Assembly (NCBI GenBank): GCA_964057225.1
Contig: OZ059897.1
Location: forward strand, 4,092,001-4,156,000
Length of the DNA stretch: 64,000 bases
Origin: Auanema rhodensis
Lineage: Eukaryota; Nematoda; Chromadorea; Rhabditida; Rhabditidae
Direction of reading: 5' to 3'
Made by a program: the position numbers and the translations under genes. This document shows positions 35,236 through 48,791 of the stretch, piece after piece. The notes below the pieces were generated by a model. That model saw nothing but the letters and a program-made list of their open reading frames with translations. It had not been told where the DNA came from and searched no databases. Every line of letters begins with the position of its first letter. Within the stretch, counting starts at the first letter, position 1.

Positions 35236-37554
35236 GAAGAATTAATTTTTTCGTTGAATAACATTGTCCATCGTCTTTGCCTTGAGAAAAGAAATCTAAA
35301 AACTCCTACTTTTTGTGAAATTATTTAGAAATTTTTCGGGAAAATTTTTGTCACAATGTTTTTGGAAGCAATGTTGAGTGTACATGGGAACTCAACATAC
35401 ACTAATGCATTATTTTTCAAACGATCATAACTAATTTTTGTATGGAGCGTTTCTCAATGTAGTATAGTGTATTCGATGCGGATTTTTAAGCTGCGTTGAT
35501 CTGTGTTATCAGATTTGCGCTAGCTCAAAAATGCACCGAGTAATCAACTGATATAGGTTCACACTTATATCCTCGATTTTCACCCTGAAGAATTAATTTT
35601 TTCGTTGAATAACATTGTCCATCGTCTTTGCCTTGAAAAAAAAAATCTAAAAACTCCTACTTTTTGTGAAATTATTTAGAAATTTTTCGGGAAAATTTTT
35701 GTCACAATGTTTTTGGAAGCAATGTTGAGTGTACATGGGAACTCAGCATACACTAATGCATTATTTTTCAAACGATCATAACTAATTTTTGTATAGAGCG
35801 TTTCTCAATGTAGTATAGTGCATTCGATGCGGATTTTTAAGCTGCGTCGATCTGTGTTATCAGATTTGAGTTAGCTTAAAAATGCACCGAGATATCAACT
35901 GATATATGTTCACACTTATATCCTCGATTTTCACCCTGAAGAAATGATTTTTTCGTTGAAAAACATTGTCCATCGTATTCGTCTTGAAAAAAAGAATCTA
36001 AAAACATCTACTTTTTGTGAAATTATTCAGAAAATTTTCGGGAAAATTTTTGTCAAAATGTTTTTGGAAGCAATGTTGAGTGTACATGGGAACTCAACAT
36101 ACACTAATGCATTATTTTTCAAACGATCATAACTAATTTTTGTATGGAGCGTTTCTCAATGTAGTATAGTGCATTCGATGCGGATTTTTAAGCTGCGTTG
36201 ATCTGTGTTATCAGATTTGCGCTAGCTTAAAAATGCACCGAGTAATCAACTGATATAGGTTCACACTTATATCCTCGATTTTCACCCTGAAGAATTAATT
36301 TTTTCGTTGAATAACATTGTCCATCATCTTTGCCTTGAAAAAAGAAATCTAAAAACTCCTACTTTTTGTGAAATTATTTAGAAATTTTTCGGGAAAATTT
36401 TTGTCACAATGTTTTTGGAAGCAATGTTGAGTGTACATGGGAACTCAGCATACACTAATGCATTATTTTTCAAACGATCATAACTAATTTTTGTATGGAG
36501 CGTTTTTCAATGTAGTATAGTGCATTCGATGCGGATTTTTAAGCTGCGTTGATCTGTGTTATCAAATTTGCGCTAGCTTAAAAATGCACCGAGTAATCAA
36601 CTGATATAGGTTCACACTTATATCCTCGATTTTCACCCTGAAGAAATGATTTTTTCGTTGAAAAACATTGTCCATCGTATTCGTCTTGAAAAAAGGAATC
36701 TAAAAACATCTACTTTTTGTGAAATTATTTAGAAATTTTTCGGGAAAATTTTTGTCACAATGTTGATTTGATTTGAAGATTTGAGTTAGCTTAAAAATGC
36801 GCCGAGATATCAACTGATATATGTTCACACTTATATCCTCGATTTTCACCCTGAAGAAATGATTTTTTCGTTGAAAAACATTGTCCATCGTATTCGTCTT
36901 GAAAAAAAGAATCTAAAAACATCTACTTTTTGTGAAATTATTCAGAAATTTTTCGGGAAAATTTTTGTCAAAATGTTTTTGGAAGCAATGTTGAGTGTAC
37001 ATGGGAACTCAACATACACTAATGCATTATTTTTCAAACGATCATAACTAATTTTTGTATGGAGCGTTTCTCAATGTAGTATAGTGCATTCGATGCGGAT
37101 TTTCAAGCTGCGTTGATCTGTGTTATCAGATTTGCGCTAGCTTAAAAATGCACCGAGTAATCAACTGATATAGGTTCACACTTATATCCTCGATTTTCAC
37201 CCTGAAGAATTAATTTTTTCGTTGAATAACATTGTCCATCGTCTTTGCCTTGAAAAAAAAAATCTAAAAACTCCTACTTTTTGTGAAATTATTTAGAAAT
37301 TTTTCGGGAAAATTTTTGTCACAATGTTTTTGGAAGCAATGTTGAGTGTACATGGGAACTCAGCATACACTAATGCATTATTTTTCAAACGATCATAACT
37401 AATTTTTGTATAGAGCGTTTCTCAATGTAGTATAGTGCATTCGATGCGGATTTTTAAGCTGCGTCGATCTGTGTTATCAGATTTGAGTTAGCTTAAAAAT
37501 GCACCGAGATATCAACTGATATATGTTCACACTTATATCCTCGATTTTCACCCT
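35236..37554 (+). repeat. 2319-bp HOR type I, copy 2 (N N K1 Nc A K N)
   Basis: Unit starts are 35236, 35587, 35938, 36289, 36640 (class A), 36853 and 37204. The same classes sit in the same order, exactly 2319 bp after copy 1. A further K1-Nc follows at 37555. Confidence 0.92.
36640..36852 (+). repeat. Truncated unit, class A (213 bp)
   Basis: GCGCCG form, at the same place in HOR copy 2 as 34321 is in copy 1. Confidence 0.95.
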
Positions 37555-38607
37555 GAAGAAATGATTTTTTCGTTGAAAAACATTGTCCATCGTATTCGTC
37601 TTGAAAAAAAGAATCTAAAAACATCTACTTTTTGTGAAATTATTCAGAAAATTTTCGGGAAAATTTTTGTCAAAATGTTTTTGGAAGCAATGTTGAGTGT
37701 ACATGGGAACTCAACATACACTAATGCATTATTTTTCAAACGATCATAACTAATTTTTGTATGGAGCGTTTCTCAATGTAGTATAGTGCATTCGATGCGG
37801 ATTTTTAAGCTGCGTTGATCTGTGTTATCAGATTTGCGCTAGCTTAAAAATGCACCGAGTAATCAACTGATATAGGTTCACACTTATATCCTCGATTTTC
37901 ACCCTGAAGAATTAATTTTTTCGTTGAATAACATTGTCCATCATCTTTGCCTTGAAAAAAGAAATCTAAAAACTCCTACTTTTTGTGAAATTATTTAGAA
38001 ATTTTTCGGGAAAATTTTTGTCACAATGTTTTTGGAAGCAATGTTGAGTGTACATGGGAACTCAGCATACACTAATGCATTATTTTTCAAACGATCATAA
38101 CTAATTTTTGTATTTAGCGTTTTTCAATGTAGTATAGTGCATTCGATGCGGATTTTTAAGCTGCGTTGATCTGTGTTATCAAATTTGCGCTAGCTTAAAA
38201 ATGCACCGAGTAATCAACTGATATAGGTTCACACTTATATCCTCGATTTTCACCCTGAAGAATTAATTTTTTCGTTGAATAACATTGTCCATCGTCTTTG
38301 CCTTGAAAAAAGAAATCTAAAAACTCCTACTTTTCGTGAAATTATTTAGAAATTTTTCGGGAAAATTTTTGTCACAATGTTTTTGGAAGCAATGTTGAGT
38401 GTACATGGGAACTCAGCATACACTAATGCATTATTTTTCAAACGATCATAACTAATTTTTGTATAGAGCGTTTCTCAATGTAGTATAGTGCATTCGATGC
38501 GGATTTTTAAGCTGCGTCGATCTGTGTTATCAGATTTGAGTTATCTTGAAAATGCACCGAGATATCAACTGATATATGTTCACACTTATATCCTCGATTT
38601 TCACCCT
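37555..38607 (+). repeat. K1-Nc-Ng trimer; start of second large segment
   Basis: Unit starts are 37555, 37906 and 38257. This is the paralogue of 19574-20626 at offset 17981. The Nc unit has a private TATTTAGCG and the Ng unit a private GAGTTATCTTG near 38540. Confidence 0.88.
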
Positions 38608-38820
38608 GAAGAAATGATTTTTTCGTTGAAAAACATTGTCCATCGTATTCGTCTTGAAAAAAGGAATCTAAAAACATCTACTTTTTGTGAAATTATTTAG
38701 AAATTTTTCGGGAAAATTTTTGTCACAATGTTGATTTGATTTGAAGATTTGAGTTAGCTTAAAAATGCGCCGAGATATCAACTGATATATGTTCACACTT
38801 ATATCCTCGATTTTCACCCT
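38608..38820 (+). repeat. Truncated unit, class A (213 bp)
   Basis: GCGCCG form, opening an A-K-Nb-B block. Paralogue of 20627. Confidence 0.95.
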
Positions 38821-39522
38821 GAAGAAATGATTTTTTCGTTGAAAAACATTGTCCATCGTATTCGTCTTGAAAAAAAGAATCTAAAAACATCTACTTTTTG
38901 TGAAATTATTCAGAAATTTTTCGGGAAAATTTTTGTCAAAATGTTTTTGGAAGCAATGTTGAGTGTACATGGGAACTCAACATACACTAATGCATTATTT
39001 TTCAAACGATCATAACTAATTTTTGTATGGAGCGTTTCTCAATGTAGTATAGTGCATTCGATGCGGATTTTCAAGCTGCGTTGATCTGTGTTATCAGATT
39101 TGCGCTAGCTTAAAAATGCACCGAGTAATCAACTGATATAGGTTCACACTTATATCCTCGATTTTCACCCTGAAGAATTAATTTTTTCGTTGAATAACAT
39201 TGTCCATCGTCTTTGCCTTGAGAAAAGAAATCTAAAAACTCCTACTTTTTGTGAAATTTTTTAGAAATTTTTCGGGAAAATTTTTGTCACAATGTTTTTG
39301 GAAGCAATGTTGAGTGTACATGGGAACTCAGCATACACTAATGCATTATTTTTCAAACGATCATAACTAATTTTTGTATAGAGCGTTTCTCAATGTAGTA
39401 TAGTGCATTCGATGCGGATTTTTAAGCTGCGTCGATCTGTGTTATCAGATTTGAGTTAGCTTAAAAATGCACCGAGATATCAACTGATATATGTTCACAC
39501 TTATATCCTCGATTTTCACCCT
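38821..39522 (+). repeat. Two full units: K, Nb
   Basis: Unit starts are 38821 and 39172. K carries TTTTCAAGCTG, and Nb carries GAGAAAAG and TTTTTTAG, as in the paralogue at 20840. Confidence 0.88.
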
Positions 39523-39728
39523 GAAGAATTATATTTTTCGTTGAATAACATTGTCCATCGTCTTAGCCTTGAAAAAAGGAATCTAAAAACATTTACTTTT
39601 TGCGAAATTATTCAGAAATTTTTCGGGAAAATTTTTTTCGATCTGTGTTATCAGATTTGAGTTAGCTTGAAAATGCACCGAGATATCAACTGATATATGT
39701 TCACACTTATATCCTCGATTTTCACCCT
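39523..39728 (+). repeat. Truncated unit, class B (206 bp)
   Basis: Paralogue of 21542, at offset 17981. Confidence 0.95.
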
Positions 39729-39941
39729 GAAGAAATGATTTTTTCGTTGAAAAACATTGTCCATCGTATTCGTCTTGAAAAAAGGAATCTAAAAACATCT
39801 ACTTTTTGTGAAATTATTTAGAAATTTTTCGGGAAAATTTTTGTCACAATGTTGATTTGATTTGAAGATTTGAGTTAGCTTAAAAATGCACCGAGATATC
39901 AACTGATATATGTTCACACTTATATCCTCGATTTTCACCCT
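39729..39941 (+). repeat. Truncated unit, class A (213 bp), after B
   Basis: GCACCG form. Paralogue of 21748. Confidence 0.95.
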
Positions 39942-40292
39942 GAAGAAATGATTTTTTCGTTGAAAAACATTGTCCATCGTATTCGTCTTGAAAAAAAGAA
40001 TCTAAAAACATCTACTTTTTGTGAAATTATTCAGAAATTTTTCGGGAAAATTTTTGTCACAATGTTTTTGGAAGCAATGTTGAGTGTACATGGGAACTCA
40101 GCATACACTAATGCATTATTTTTCAAACGATCATAACTAATTTTTGTATAGAGCGTTTCTCAATGTAGTATAGTGCATTCGATGCGGATTTTTAAGCTGC
40201 GTCGATCTGTGTTATCAGATTTGAGTTAGCTTAAAAATGCACCGAGATATCAACTGATATATGTTCACACTTATATCCTCGATTTTCACCCT
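39942..40292 (+). repeat. Hybrid K/Nb unit at a one-unit deletion
   Basis: It starts as K (GAAAAAC, GTATTCG, ATTATTCAG) and continues as Nb (GTCACAATG, ACTCAGCAT, TATAGAGCG). The paralogous site has separate K (21961) and Nb (22312) units. The switch lies between about 40035 and 40058, which contains the AAATTTT...AAAATTT inverted repeat. Confidence 0.85.
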
Positions 40293-41696
40293 GAAGAATT
40301 ATATTTTTCGTTGAATAGCATTGTCCATCGTCTTAGCCTTGAAAAAAGGAATCTAAAAACATTTACTTTTTGCGAAATTATTCAGAAATTTTTCGGGAAA
40401 ATTTTTGTCAAAATGTTTTTCGAAGCAATGTTGAGTGTACATGGGAACTCAGCATACACTAATGCATTATTTTTCAAACGATCATAACTAATTTTTGTAT
40501 AAAGCGTTTCTCAATGTAGTATAGTGCATTCGATGCGGATTTTTAAGCTGCGTCGATATGTGTTATCAGATTTGAGTTAGCTTAAAAATGCACCGAGATA
40601 TCAACTGATATATGTTCACACTTATATCCTCGATTTTCACCCTGAAGAAATGATTTTTTCGTTGAATAACATTGTCCATCGTCTTCGTCTTGAAAAAAGG
40701 AATCTAAAAACATCTACTTTTTGTGAAATTATTTAGAAATTTTTCGGGAAAATTTTTGTCAAAATGTTTTTGGAAGCAATGTTGAGTGTACATGGGAACT
40801 CAACATACACTAATGCATTATTTTTCATACGATCATAACTAATTTTTGTATAAAGCGTTTCTCAATGTAGTATAGTGCATTCGATGCGGATTTTTAAGCT
40901 GCGTTGATCTGTGTTATCAGATTTGAGTTAACTTAAAAATGCACCGAGATATCAACTGATATATGTTCACACTTATATCCTCGATTTTCACCCTGAAGAA
41001 ATGATTTTTTTGTTGAAAAACATTGTCCATCGTATTCGTCTTGAAAAAAGGAATCTAAAAACATCTACTTTTTGTGAAATTATTTAGAAATTTTTCGGGA
41101 AAATTTTTGTCAAAATGTTTTTGGAAGCAATGTTGAGTGTACATGGGAACTCAGCATACACTAATGCATTATTTTTCAAACGATCAAAACTAATTTTTGT
41201 ATAGAGCGTTTCTCAATGTAGTATAGTTCATTCGATGCGGATTTTTAAGCTGCGTCGATCTGTGTTATCAGATTTGAGTTAGCTTAAAAATGCACCGAGA
41301 TATCAACTGATATATGTTCACACTTATATCCTCGATTTTCACCCTGAAGAAATGATTTTTTCGTTAACAAACATTGTCTATCGTATTCGTCTTGAAAAAA
41401 GGAATCTAAAAACATCTACTTTTTGTGAAATTATTTAGAAATTTTTCGGGAAAATTTTTGTCACAATGTTTTTGGAAGCAATGTTGAGTGTACATGGGAA
41501 CTCAGCATACACTAATGCATTATTTTTCAAACGATCATAACTAATTTTTGTATAGAGCGTTTCTCAATGTAGTATAGTGCATTCGATGCGGATTTTTAAG
41601 CTGCGTCGATCTGTGTTATCAGATTTGAGTTAGCTTAAAAATGCACCGAGATATCAACTGATATATGTTCACACTTATATCCTCGATTTTCACCCT
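40293..41696 (+). repeat. Four full units: Y R K2 L/N hybrid
   Basis: Unit starts are 40293, 40644, 40995 and 41346. The last begins as L (GTTAACAAAC) but has the N marks GTCACAATG and TAGTGCATTCG, so L and N of the paralogous segment (23716 and 24067) are fused. K2 contains a private GATCAAAACTAA near 41183, in an otherwise nearly invariant stretch. Confidence 0.85.
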
Positions 41697-44153
41697 GAAG
41701 AATTATATTTTTCGTTGAATAGCATTGTCCATCGTCTTAGCCTTGAAAAAAGGAATCTAAAAACATTTACTTTTCGCGAAATTATTCAGAAATTTTTCGG
41801 GAAAATTTTTGTCAAAATGTTTTTCGAAGCAATGTTGAGTGTACATGGGAACTCAGCATACACTAATGCATTATTTTTCAAACGATCATAACTAATTTTT
41901 GTATAAAGCGTTTCTCAATGTACTATAGTGCATTCGATGCGGATTTTTAAGCTGCGTCGATCTGTGTTATCAGATTTGAGTTAGCTTAAAAATGCACCGA
42001 GATATCAACTGATATATGTTCACACTTATATCCTCGATTTTCACCCTGAAGAAATGATTTTTTCGTTAACAAACATTGTCTATCGTATTCGTCTTGAAAA
42101 AAGGAATCTAAAAACATCTACTTTTTGTGAAATTATTTAGAAATTTTTCGGGAAAATTTTTGTCAAAATGTTTTTGGAAGCAATGTTGAGTGTACATGGG
42201 AACTCAGCATACACTAATGCATTATTTTTCAAACGATCATAACTAATTTTTGTATAGAGCGTTTCTCAATGTAGTATAGTTCATTCGATGCGGATTTTTA
42301 AGCTGCGTCGATCTGTGTTATCAGATTTGAGTTAGCTTAAAAATGCACCGAGATATCAACTGATATATGTTCACACTTATATCCTCGATTTTCACCCTGA
42401 AGAAATGATTTTTTCGTTAACAAACATTGTCTATCGTATTCGTCTTGAAAAAAGGAATCTAAAAACATCTACTTTTTGTGAAATTATTTAGAAATTTTTC
42501 GGGAAAATTTTTGTCAAAATGTTTTTGGAAGCAATGTTGAGTGTACATGGGAACTCAACATACACTAATGCATTATTTTTCAAACGATCATAACTAATTT
42601 TTGTATAGAGCGTTTCTCAATGTAGTATAGTGCATTCGATGCGGATTTTTAAGCTGCGTTGATCTGTGTTATCAGATTTGAGTTAGCTTGAAAATGCACC
42701 GAGATATCAACTGATATATGTTCACACTTATATCCTCGATTTTCACCCTGAAGAATTAATTTTTTCGTTGAATAACATTGTCCATCGTCTTTGCCTTGAA
42801 AAAAGAAATCTAAAAACTCCTACTTTTTGTGAAATTATTCAGAAATTTTTCGGGAAAATTTTTGTCACAATGTTTTTGGAAGCAATGTTGAGTGTACATG
42901 GGAACTCAGCATACACTAATGCATTATTTTTCAAACGATCATAACTAATTTTTGTATAGAGCGTTTCTCAATGTAGTATAGTGCATTCGATGCGGATTTT
43001 TAAGCTGCGTGGATCTGTGTTATCAGATTTGAGTTAGCTTAAAAATGCACCGAGATATCAACTGATATATGTTCACACTTATATCCTCGATTTTCACCCT
43101 GAAGAATTATATTTTTCGTTGAATAGCATTGTCCATCGTCTTAGCCTTGAAAAAAGGAATCTAAAAACATTTACTTTTTGCGAAATTATTCAGAAATTTT
43201 TCGGGAAAATTTTTGTCAAAATGTTTTTCGAAGCAATGTTGAGTGTACATGGGAACTCAGCATACACTAATGCATTATTTTTCAAACGATCATAACTAAT
43301 TTTTGTATAAAGCGTTTCTCAATGTAGTATAGTGCATTCGATGCGGATTTTTAAGCTGCGTCGATCTGTGTTATCAGATTTGAATTAGCTTAAAAATGCA
43401 CCGAGATATCAACTGATATATGTTCACACTTATATCCTCGATTTTCACCCTGAAGAAATGATTTTTTCGTTAACAAACATTGTCTATCGTATTCGTCTTG
43501 AAAAAAGGAATCTAAAAACATCTACTTTTTGTGAAATTATTTAGAAATTTTTCGGGAAAATTTTTGTCAAAATGTTTTTGGAAGCAATGTTGAGTGTACA
43601 TGGGAACTCAGCATACACTAATGCATTATTTTTCAAACGATCATAACTAATTTTTGTATAGAGCGTTTCTCAATGTAGTATAGTTCATTCGATGCGGATT
43701 TTTAAGCTGCGTCGATCTGTGTTATCAGATTTGAGTTAGCTTAAAAATGCACCGAGATATCAACTGATATATGTTCACACTTATATCCTCGATTTTCACC
43801 CTGAAGAAATGATTTTTTCGTTAACAAACATTGTCTATCGTATTCGTCTTGAAAAAAGGAATCTAAAAACATCTACTTTTTGTGAAATTATTTAGAAATT
43901 TTTCGGGAAAATTTTTGTCAAAATGTTTTTGGAAGCAATGTTGAGTGTACATGGGAACTCAACATACACTAATGCATTATTTTTCAAACGATCATAACTA
44001 ATTTTTGTATAGAGCGTTTCTCAATGTAGTATAGTGCATTCGATGCGGATTTTTAAGCTGCGTCGATCTGTGTTATCAGATTTGCGCTAGCTTAAAAATG
44101 CACCGAGTAATCAACTGATATAGGTTCACACTTATATCCTCGATTTTCACCCT
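41697..44153 (+). repeat. Y-L-L-N then Y-L-L
   Basis: Unit starts are 41697 (Y), 42048 (L), 42399 (L), 42750 (N), 43101 (Y), 43452 (L) and 43803 (L). In the paralogous segment the N unit comes before both Y-L-L trimers; here it lies between them. Confidence 0.86.
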
Positions 44154-46472
44154 GAAGAATTAATTTTTTCGTTGAATAACATTGTCCATCGTCTTTGCCT
44201 TGAAAAAAGAAATCTAAAAACTCCTACTTTTTGTGAAATTATTTAGAAATTTTTCGGGAAAATTTTTGTCACAATGTTTTTGGAAGCAATGTTGAGTGTA
44301 CATGGGAACTCAACATACACTAATGCATTATTTTTCAAACGATCATAACTAATTTTTGTATGGAGCGTTTCTCAATGTAGTATAGTGTATTCGATGCGGA
44401 TTTTTAAGCTGCGTTGATCTGTGTTATCAGATTTGCGCTAGCTCAAAAATGCACCGAGTAATCAACTGATATAGGTTCACACTTATATCCTCGATTTTCA
44501 CCCTGAAGAATTAATTTTTTCGTTGAATAACATTGTCCATCGTCTTTGCCTTGAAAAAAAAAATCTAAAAACTCCTACTTTTTGTGAAATTATTTAGAAA
44601 TTTTTCGGGAAAATTTTTGTCACAATGTTTTTGGAAGCAATGTTGAGTGTACATGGGAACTCAGCATACACTAATGCATTATTTTTCAAACGATCATAAC
44701 TAATTTTTGTATAGAGCGTTTCTCAATGTAGTATAGTGCATTCGATGCGGATTTTTAAGCTGCGTCGATCTGTGTTATCAGATTTGAGTTAGCTTAAAAA
44801 TGCACCGAGATATCAACTGATATATGTTCACACTTATATCCTCGATTTTCACCCTGAAGAAATGATTTTTTCGTTGAAAAACATTGTCCATCGTATTCGT
44901 CTTGAAAAAAAGAATCTAAAAACATCTACTTTTTGTGAAATTATTCAGAAAATTTTCGGGAAAATTTTTGTCAAAATGTTTTTGGAAGCAATGTTGAGTG
45001 TACATGGGAACTCAACATACACTAATGCATTATTTTTCAAACGATCATAACTAATTTTTGTATGGAGCGTTTCTCAATGTAGTATAGTGCATTCGATGCG
45101 GATTTTTAAGCTGCGTTGATCTGTGTTATCAGATTTGCGCTAGCTTAAAAATGCACCGAGTAATCAACTGATATAGGTTCACACTTATATCCTCGATTTT
45201 CACCCTGAAGAATTAATTTTTTCGTTGAATAACATTGTCCATCATCTTTGCCTTGAAAAAAGAAATCTAAAAACTCCTACTTTTTGTGAAATTATTTAGA
45301 AATTTTTCGGGAAAATTTTTGTCACAATGTTTTTGGAAGCAATGTTGAGTGTACATGGGAACTCAGCATACACTAATGCATTATTTTTCAAACGATCATA
45401 ACTAATTTTTGTATGGAGCGTTTCTCAATGTAGTATAGTGCATTCGATGCGGATTTTTAAGCTGCGTTGATCTGTGTTATCAAATTTGCGCTAGCTTAAA
45501 AATGCACCGAGTAATCAACTGATATAGGTTCACACTTATATCCTCGATTTTCACCCTGAAGAATTAATTTTTTCGTTGAATAACATTGTCCATCGTCTTT
45601 GCCTTGAAAAAAGAAATCTAAAAACTCCTACTTTTCGTGAAATTATTTAGAAATTTTTCGGGAAAATTTTTGTCACAATGTTTTTGGAAGCAATGTTGAG
45701 TGTACATGGGAACTCAGCATACACTAATGCATTATTTTTCAAACGATCATAACTAATTTTTGTATAGAGCGTTTCTCAATGTAGTATAGTGCATTCGATG
45801 CGGATTTTTAAGCTGCGTCGATCTGTGTTATCAGATTTGAGTTAGCTTGAAAATGCACCGAGATATCAACTGATATATGTTCACACTTATATCCTCGATT
45901 TTCACCCTGAAGAAATGATTTTTTCGTTGAAAAACATTGTCCATCGTATTCGTCTTGAAAAAAGGAATCTAAAAACATCTACTTTTTGTGAAATTATTTA
46001 GAAATTTTTCGGGAAAATTTTTGTCACAATGTTGATTTGATTTGAAGATTTGAGTTAGCTTAAAAATGCGCCGAGATATCAACTGATATATGTTCACACT
46101 TATATCCTCGATTTTCACCCTGAAGAAATGATTTTTTCGTTGAAAAACATTGTCCATCGTATTCGTCTTGAAAAAAAGAATCTAAAAACATCTACTTTTT
46201 GTGAAATTATTCAGAAATTTTTCGGGAAAATTTTTGTCAAAATGTTTTTGGAAGCAATGTTGAGTGTACATGGGAACTCAGCATACACTAATGCATTATT
46301 TTTCAAACGATCATAACTAATTTTTGTATAGAGCGTTTCTCAATGTAGTATAGTGCATTCGATGCGGATTTTTAAGCTGCGTCGATCTGTGTTATCAGAT
46401 TTGCGCTAGCTTAAAAATGCACCGAGATATCAACTGATATATGTTCACACTTATATCCTCGATTTTCACCCT
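44154..46472 (+). repeat. 2319-bp HOR type II, copy 1 (N N K1 Nc Ng A K)
   Basis: Unit starts are 44154, 44505, 44856, 45207, 45558, 45909 (class A) and 46122. It has the same length as the HOR at 32917 but a different composition: Ng is present and the terminal N is missing. Confidence 0.92.
45909..46121 (+). repeat. Truncated unit, class A (213 bp)
   Basis: GCGCCG form, between Ng (45558) and a K hybrid (46122) that switches to ACTCAGCAT. Confidence 0.95.
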
Positions 46473-48791
46473 GAAGAATTAATTTTTTCGTTGAATAACA
46501 TTGTCCATCGTCTTTGCCTTGAAAAAAGAAATCTAAAAACTCCTACTTTTTGTGAAATTATTTAGAAATTTTTCGGGAAAATTTTTGTCACAATGTTTTT
46601 GGAAGCAATGTTGAGTGTACATGGGAACTCAACATACACTAATGCATTATTTTTCAAACGATCATAACTAATTTTTGTATGGAGCGTTTCTCAATGTAGT
46701 ATAGTGTATTCGATGCGGATTTTTAAGCTGCGTTGATCTGTGTTATCAGATTTGCGCTAGCTCAAAAATGCACCGAGTAATCAACTGATATAGGTTCACA
46801 CTTATATCCTCGATTTTCACCCTGAAGAATTAATTTTTTCGTTGAATAACATTGTCCATCGTCTTTGCCTTGAAAAAAAAAATCTAAAAACTCCTACTTT
46901 TTGTGAAATTATTTAGAAATTTTTCGGGAAAATTTTTGTCACAATGTTTTTGGAAGCAATGTTGAGTGTACATGGGAACTCAGCATACACTAATGCATTA
47001 TTTTTCAAACGATCATAACTAATTTTTGTATAGAGCGTTTCTCAATGTAGTATAGTGCATTCGATGCGGATTTTTAAGCTGCGTCGATCTGTGTTATCAG
47101 ATTTGAGTTAGCTTAAAAATGCACCGAGATATCAACTGATATATGTTCACACTTATATCCTCGATTTTCACCCTGAAGAAATGATTTTTTCGTTGAAAAA
47201 CATTGTCCATCGTATTCGTCTTGAAAAAAAGAATCTAAAAACATCTACTTTTTGTGAAATTATTCAGAAAATTTTCGGGAAAATTTTTGTCAAAATGTTT
47301 TTGGAAGCAATGTTGAGTGTACATGGGAACTCAACATACACTAATGCATTATTTTTCAAACGATCATAACTAATTTTTGTATGGAGCGTTTCTCAATGTA
47401 GTATAGTGCATTCGATGCGGATTTTTAAGCTGCGTTGATCTGTGTTATCAGATTTGCGCTAGCTTAAAAATGCACCGAGTAATCAACTGATATAGGTTCA
47501 CACTTATATCCTCGATTTTCACCCTGAAGAATTAATTTTTTCGTTGAATAACATTGTCCATCATCTTTGCCTTGAAAAAAGAAATCTAAAAACTCCTACT
47601 TTTTGTGAAATTATTTAGAAATTTTTCGGGAAAATTTTTGTCACAATGTTTTTGGAAGCAATGTTGAGTGTACATGGGAACTCAGCATACACTAATGCAT
47701 TATTTTTCAAACGATCATAACTAATTTTTGTATGGAGCGTTTCTCAATGTAGTATAGTGCATTCGATGCGGATTTTTAAGCTGCGTTGATCTGTGTTATC
47801 AAATTTGCGCTAGCTTAAAAATGCACCGAGTAATCAACTGATATAGGTTCACACTTATATCCTCGATTTTCACCCTGAAGAATTAATTTTTTCGTTGAAT
47901 AACATTGTCCATCGTCTTTGCCTTGAAAAAAGAAATCTAAAAACTCCTACTTTTCGTGAAATTATTTAGAAATTTTTCGGGAAAATTTTTGTCACAATGT
48001 TTTTGGAAGCAATGTTGAGTGTACATGGGAACTCAGCATACACTAATGCATTATTTTTCAAACGATCATAACTAATTTTTGTATAGAGCGTTTCTCAATG
48101 TAGTATAGTGCATTCGATGCGGATTTTTAAGCTGCGTCGATCTGTGTTATCAGATTTGAGTTAGCTTGAAAATGCACCGAGATATCAACTGATATATGTT
48201 CACACTTATATCCTCGATTTTCACCCTGAAGAAATGATTTTTTCGTTGAAAAACATTGTCCATCGTATTCGTCTTGAAAAAAGGAATCTAAAAACATCTA
48301 CTTTTTGTGAAATTATTTAGAAATTTTTCGGGAAAATTTTTGTCACAATGTTGATTTGATTTGAAGATTTGAGTTAGCTTAAAAATGCGCCGAGATATCA
48401 ACTGATATATGTTCACACTTATATCCTCGATTTTCACCCTGAAGAAATGATTTTTTCGTTGAAAAACATTGTCCATCGTATTCGTCTTGAAAAAAAGAAT
48501 CTAAAAACATCTACTTTTTGTGAAATTATTCAGAAATTTTTCGGGAAAATTTTTGTCAAAATGTTTTTGGAAGCAATGTTGAGTGTACATGGGAACTCAG
48601 CATACACTAATGCATTATTTTTCAAACGATCATAACTAATTTTTGTATAGAGCGTTTCTCAATGTAGTATAGTGCATTCGATGCGGATTTTTAAGCTGCG
48701 TCGATCTGTGTTATCAGATTTGAGTTAGCTTAAAAATGCACCGAGATATCAACTGATATATGTTCACACTTATATCCTCGATTTTCACCCT
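46473..48791 (+). repeat. 2319-bp HOR type II, copy 2 (N N K1 Nc Ng A K)
   Basis: Unit starts are 46473, 46824, 47175, 47526, 47877, 48228 (class A) and 48441. It is in register with copy 1. The two terminal K units differ at their 3' ends (GCGCTAGC at 46404, GAGTTAGC at 48723), so the duplication edge lies within that unit. Confidence 0.92.
48228..48440 (+). repeat. Truncated unit, class A (213 bp)
   Basis: GCGCCG form, 2319 bp after the class A unit at 45909. Confidence 0.95.

Noticed and set aside
38488-38700. 70-codon plus-strand frame starting in an Ng unit and running into class A
   Set aside because: It is opened by one private base change (GTTATCTTG near 38540) that removes a stop codon. 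No other copy has it.
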